From the NCBI GenBank assembly GCA_041545745.1, contig CP168152.1:124001-188000 (forward strand): a DNA stretch of 64,000 nucleotides, read 5' to 3'. Position 1 is the first letter of the stretch. Each line of letters opens with the position of its first letter. The stretch comes from Stenotrophomonas indicatrix (GTDB taxonomy: Bacteria > Pseudomonadota > Gammaproteobacteria > Xanthomonadales > Xanthomonadaceae). A model generated the notes under the pieces. That model saw only the letters and a list, made by a program, of their open reading frames with translations, ran no database searches and was not told where the DNA came from. The translations under genes were made by a program, and so were the position numbers. Below are positions 61,928 to 64,000 of this stretch, one piece after another.

Positions 61928-62680
61928 TCACTTGCGGGCGTGCCGCTCGCCTTTTTCATCCACGTCCTTCGCAGCCGCGCGACTCTGCGCGAACTCCGGG
62001 AACGTTTCTTCGATCGAGTCCTTGTCCGGCAGCACGTAGAACACGCCACCCTTCTCGAACGTGGGATGCACGATCTGCTCGTAGAACCCGGGCGAGACAT
62101 TGATGCAGCCGTGGGTGACACGGTTGTCGTCCGGCGTCGCTGATGCCAGTCGTTCGCTGCGCTTCTCTTTCGGGGTGCCCGGGGGAAGCGGGTGCATCGA
62201 CACGGCGGAATCGTAGTCCACCCACAGCACGCGTCCGGCGTCCTCGGACGGGCCATAGGCGCCAATGAAACGACCAGCCGGGGTAGTGCGGTCGTGGCCG
62301 GGAATCGCGCTCAGTGCGAGCTTGGCGACGCCGGGTGCCGAGTGATCGCCGATGGCCGAACCAAACAGCGCTGGCGCTGCGCCGCGCAGCTTGCCGTCAC
62401 CGCCGAAGACCAGGACCTGCGCAGCAGCCTTGTCCATGATTGCGAACGGATAGCCCTGGTTGTCCTTGCTGGCCACGACCCAGCCGGCCAGTTCAATCAC
62501 CGTCTCGGATACTTCCTGGCCCTGCGGAAGTTCATCGGCGGCGTTCGCCGTTTCTGCGGCAGGTGCCTCTTTTGCTTCCTTGGCATTCTTGGCACTGGCC
62601 ACGTTGGTGCCTGCCAATGCCAGCGCGATGGCCAGCGTGGCCGATACGGCCCGGCGAGCAGGGAATGAGTACGTACGAAT
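61928..62680 (-). CDS. L,D-transpeptidase (YkuD family), exported
   Basis: 250 residues if translation begins at an ATT codon at 62680, 7 nt after AAGGAG; that start gives a clean signal peptide (MRTYSFPARRAVSATLAIAL then ALAGTNVASA). The alternative GTG at 62722 lies inside a 13-bp hairpin. The catalytic motif is VTHGCINVSPGFYEQI (His-Gly-Cys), with the barrel segments ALSAIPGHDRTTPAGRFIG and VSMHPLPPGTP. L,D-transpeptidases make 3-3 crosslinks or attach lipoprotein to peptidoglycan; an Lpp-like gene lies just upstream. Confidence 0.87.
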   Translation of the reverse strand: MRTYSFPARRAVSATLAIALALAGTNVASAKNAKEAKEAPAAETANAADELPQGQEVSETVIELAGWVVASKDNQGYPFAIMDKAAAQVLVFGGDGKLRGAAPALFGSAIGDHSAPGVAKLALSAIPGHDRTTPAGRFIGAYGPSEDAGRVLWVDYDSAVSMHPLPPGTPKEKRSERLASATPDDNRVTHGCINVSPGFYEQIVHPTFEKGGVFYVLPDKDSIEETFPEFAQSRAAAKDVDEKGERHARK

Positions 62681-62717
62681 GGGACGGCTCCTTCGGATGA
62701 CGACCGAGAGGCTGAAA

Positions 62718-62749
62718 GACACCAGTGGCCGGCGAAGGCCACTGGTGTC
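62718..62749 (-). terminator. hairpin between the lipoprotein gene and the transpeptidase gene
   Basis: The stem GACACCAGTGGCC/GGCCACTGGTGTC (13 bp, six-base loop) lies 37 nt past the lipoprotein stop, followed on minus by TTTCAG. A partial terminator would give much lipoprotein mRNA and little transpeptidase mRNA. Confidence 0.7.
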
Positions 62750-62785
62750 TGGTTCAAGCGTTCATCAAAGTGGGTGGGAGAGCGG

Positions 62786-63055
62786 TTACCCGCGCGGCTT
62801 GCGGCCCGGGACCCTTTCGAGCTGCTGGACGCGGCCTTCGATCTGATCCAGACGCTGGTTGGCCTGCTGTGCAGACTGGTTGGCGGATTCGGCGCTCTGC
62901 GCCGCGCCCTGCACCTTCACGTCAAGCTGGTCGAGACGTGAATTGATCGATGCGAACTCATCTTTGTAGGTGGCGCAAGCACCGAGGCTTACGGTAGCAA
63001 CGATGGCTACGGTGACGGCACGTGCCGCGTTGATTTGCTGCTTGGTCAGGAACAT
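62786..63055 (-). CDS. Lpp/OprI-like alanine-zipper lipoprotein
   Basis: 89 residues. The start at 63055 has a very strong ribosome site (AAGGAGGG). The N-terminus MFLTKQQINAARAVTVAIVA then TVSLGACATY carries the lipobox LGAC. The mature part is a heptad coiled coil (INSRLDQLDVKVQGAAQSAE, QQANQRLDQIEGRVQQLERV), as in Braun lipoprotein and OprI. It ends GRKPRG, without a terminal lysine, so covalent linkage in the E. coli manner would need an internal lysine. Abundant outer-membrane lipoprotein expected. Confidence 0.85.
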   Translation of the reverse strand: MFLTKQQINAARAVTVAIVATVSLGACATYKDEFASINSRLDQLDVKVQGAAQSAESANQSAQQANQRLDQIEGRVQQLERVPGRKPRG

Positions 63056-63085
63056 TCCACTCCCTCCTTCGTCTGGGGAGTCTGG

Positions 63086-63112
63086 AATATAGCGGCGTTT
63101 GTTCCCGCCGCT
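63086..63112 (-). promoter_or_regulatory. promoter region of the lipoprotein gene with a palindrome
   Basis: A minus-strand TATATT (63086-63091) is placed about 31 nt before the ATG and could be the -10. Immediately upstream, AGCGGCG/CGCCGCT (63091-63112) is a perfect 7-bp palindrome with an 8-nt centre, like an operator. No clear -35 found. Confidence 0.35.
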
Positions 63113-63168
63113 GCGAAGTGCTTTCAGCTGCAGTTGGAAGACGTGGATGTGCTGTGAAGGTCGGGCAA

Positions 63169-63270
63169 TCAGCAAACCTTAACAAGCGGGAACAAGCGAG
63201 CTCTGCTGCACCGGTTGATGTCCTTGTGCCACTTCGATATCTCCAATTCATCAGCCTGAAGCCGACTCAT
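63169..63270 (-). CDS. possible 33-residue peptide or gene remnant
   Basis: An ATG at 63270 with GAGAGGGAC at good spacing opens MSRLQADELEISKWHKDINR and ends after 33 codons (PLVKVC). The helical, charged start looks protein-like, but the end looks random. It may be a small protein or the truncated head of a lost gene downstream of the HipA gene. Confidence 0.3.
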   Translation of the reverse strand: MSRLQADELEISKWHKDINRCSRARLFPLVKVC

Positions 63271-63361
63271 GGTGTCCCTCTCATGGGGGGCAGATGATCA
63301 TGGCGCAACACGAGGGCGGGGCCAGCGTTGTCGGCACTGGTATCCGGCCCTGATTTCCACC

Positions 63362-64000
63362 TCACGCCGGTGCGAGCTGTCCGACCATTTCATTGATGAT
63401 CACGTGCGTCAGCGTACGCAGGAACCGCGCTTCGCCCTCCACGGTTGCACCGATGTCGAATCGGTGCAGCCATTGCTCGTTCTCTCTCTGTGTTTGCTCA
63501 TACAGCGACCGGGCTTCGCCGGCAATGTGCTGAAGCTGTCGCATCAACTGCCTGGTGGCTGCCTGTCGTGTCAGGCCCAACGCTTCCCCTGCTTCCAGCA
63601 GATGCTGGAAGCGCATGTCGCGGAAATGCCTAATGCCGAGAATGGGCCATGCCAACTCCGAACTCTCGGGCCAGCGGGCGCCCTCACCCTCGTATGCGCC
63701 GCTCTCATAGCATGCGGTGGAGAGCAGGTCATAGTGCGGCGCCAGCTCGATGCCCGCATTGTCGACCAAGAAGCTCAGGTTCTTCAGGTGGGCATCGTTG
63801 TTGCCGGTGAGTACATTGAAGACCAGCCAGTCGAACAGCCGCATGCGTGTTCTCAGCTTGCTTCTGCACTGCTGGACGATAGCGGCCAATGTCTCGATGC
63901 TGCCAAGCGCGTACTTGAAGCTGCCGGCCAGGTTCAGCAGCTGGCATGCATCGATCGCGTGCCGGCGATGAATGGCGCTGGGGGTGATGACACGATCAAA
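63362..64000 (-). CDS. HipA-family kinase, C-terminal part (5' end off window)
   Basis: About 212 residues visible; the frame runs open to the edge. The HipA C-terminal kinase motifs are present: RRHAIDACQLLNLAGSFKY, FDWLVFNVLTGNNDAHLKNL (the catalytic Asp region, N-x-D-x-H-x-K-N) and IELAPHYDLLSTACYES (metal-binding Asp). HipA kinases phosphorylate glutamyl-tRNA synthetase or other targets and are toxins of HipBA pairs; hipB would lie further right, outside the window. No damage is seen in the visible part. Confidence 0.88.
   Translation of the reverse strand, partial: FDRVITPSAIHRRHAIDACQLLNLAGSFKYALGSIETLAAIVQQCRSKLRTRMRLFDWLVFNVLTGNNDAHLKNLSFLVDNAGIELAPHYDLLSTACYESGAYEGEGARWPESSELAWPILGIRHFRDMRFQHLLEAGEALGLTRQAATRQLMRQLQHIAGEARSLYEQTQRENEQWLHRFDIGATVEGEARFLRTLTHVIINEMVGQLAPA

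Larger units (their letters stand above)
63056..63361. other. 306-bp spacer upstream of the lipoprotein gene
   Basis: It holds the lipoprotein promoter candidate and palindrome (63086-63112) and, on minus, a 33-codon open frame (63169-63270). Nothing else seen. Confidence 0.6.

Overview
The window is about 64 kb of GC-rich gammaproteobacterial chromosome, almost certainly from Stenotrophomonas (S. maltophilia complex) or a close Xanthomonadaceae relative. Gene content and order fit this group (glnA-PII-amtB with ntrBC nearby, hemDXY, fused indolepyruvate:ferredoxin oxidoreductase, tandem sodC lipoproteins). The spacers are full of short palindromes beginning with GTAG (GTAGTGCCGGCC and relatives), which match the SMAG-type REP elements described in S. 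maltophilia. I saw no rRNA, tRNA, CRISPR array, insertion sequence or intact prophage.

Layout. 1-12279 (minus): one tightly packed operon of nine genes: two Tat-exported TldD metalloproteases, a leaderless TldE/PmbA partner, a DUF4159 protein, a MoxR ATPase, a DUF58 protein, a BatA-like membrane protein, a DUF4175 membrane protein with a His-rich stretch, and a membrane-anchored amidotransferase-like protein that runs off the left edge. 12280-18810: a DUF938 methyltransferase, a 1228-residue indolepyruvate oxidoreductase, a small TPR protein, and two spacers holding four copies of a long hairpin element. 18811-29394: a Ycf46-like AAA ATPase divergent from a plus-strand run (ParA, SixA, YceI, phospholipase D lipoprotein, thioesterase, acyltransferase, YheT hydrolase, TPR-sulfotransferase, PEBP). 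29505-31830 (minus): two META-domain proteins and uppP.

31880-47025 is rich in nitrogen control: glnA with a near-perfect sigma-54 promoter and two NtrC-type enhancer sites, PII, amtB, and further on ntrB-ntrC, whose start codon is fused to another NtrC-like palindrome. Between them lie an AmpD-like amidase, a LytS/LytTR two-component pair, a TAP-like peptidase, MltA, a 100-residue unknown, and a TonB-dependent receptor behind a likely Zur box. 47119-58272: two Cu/Zn SOD lipoproteins, a thiolase, hemDXY, a thioesterase, a rhodanese, secB and gpsA. 58381-64000 is more accessory: a lipoprotein, a small unknown gene behind a strongly folded leader, an orphan TumA-like HTH protein, a DUF4265 protein, the 3' fragment of a beta-helix protein, an L,D-transpeptidase next to an Lpp-like lipoprotein, and the C-terminal half of a HipA kinase.

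Most noteworthy: the TldD/TldE-MoxR operon with an exported protease arrangement; a hairpin element of fixed geometry (25-26 bp stem, 52-nt loop) whose stems covary between copies; the glnA/ntrB control sites and a near copy of the ntrB site at the mltA start codon; the Zur-box receptor gene; and a possible AUU-initiated L,D-transpeptidase.
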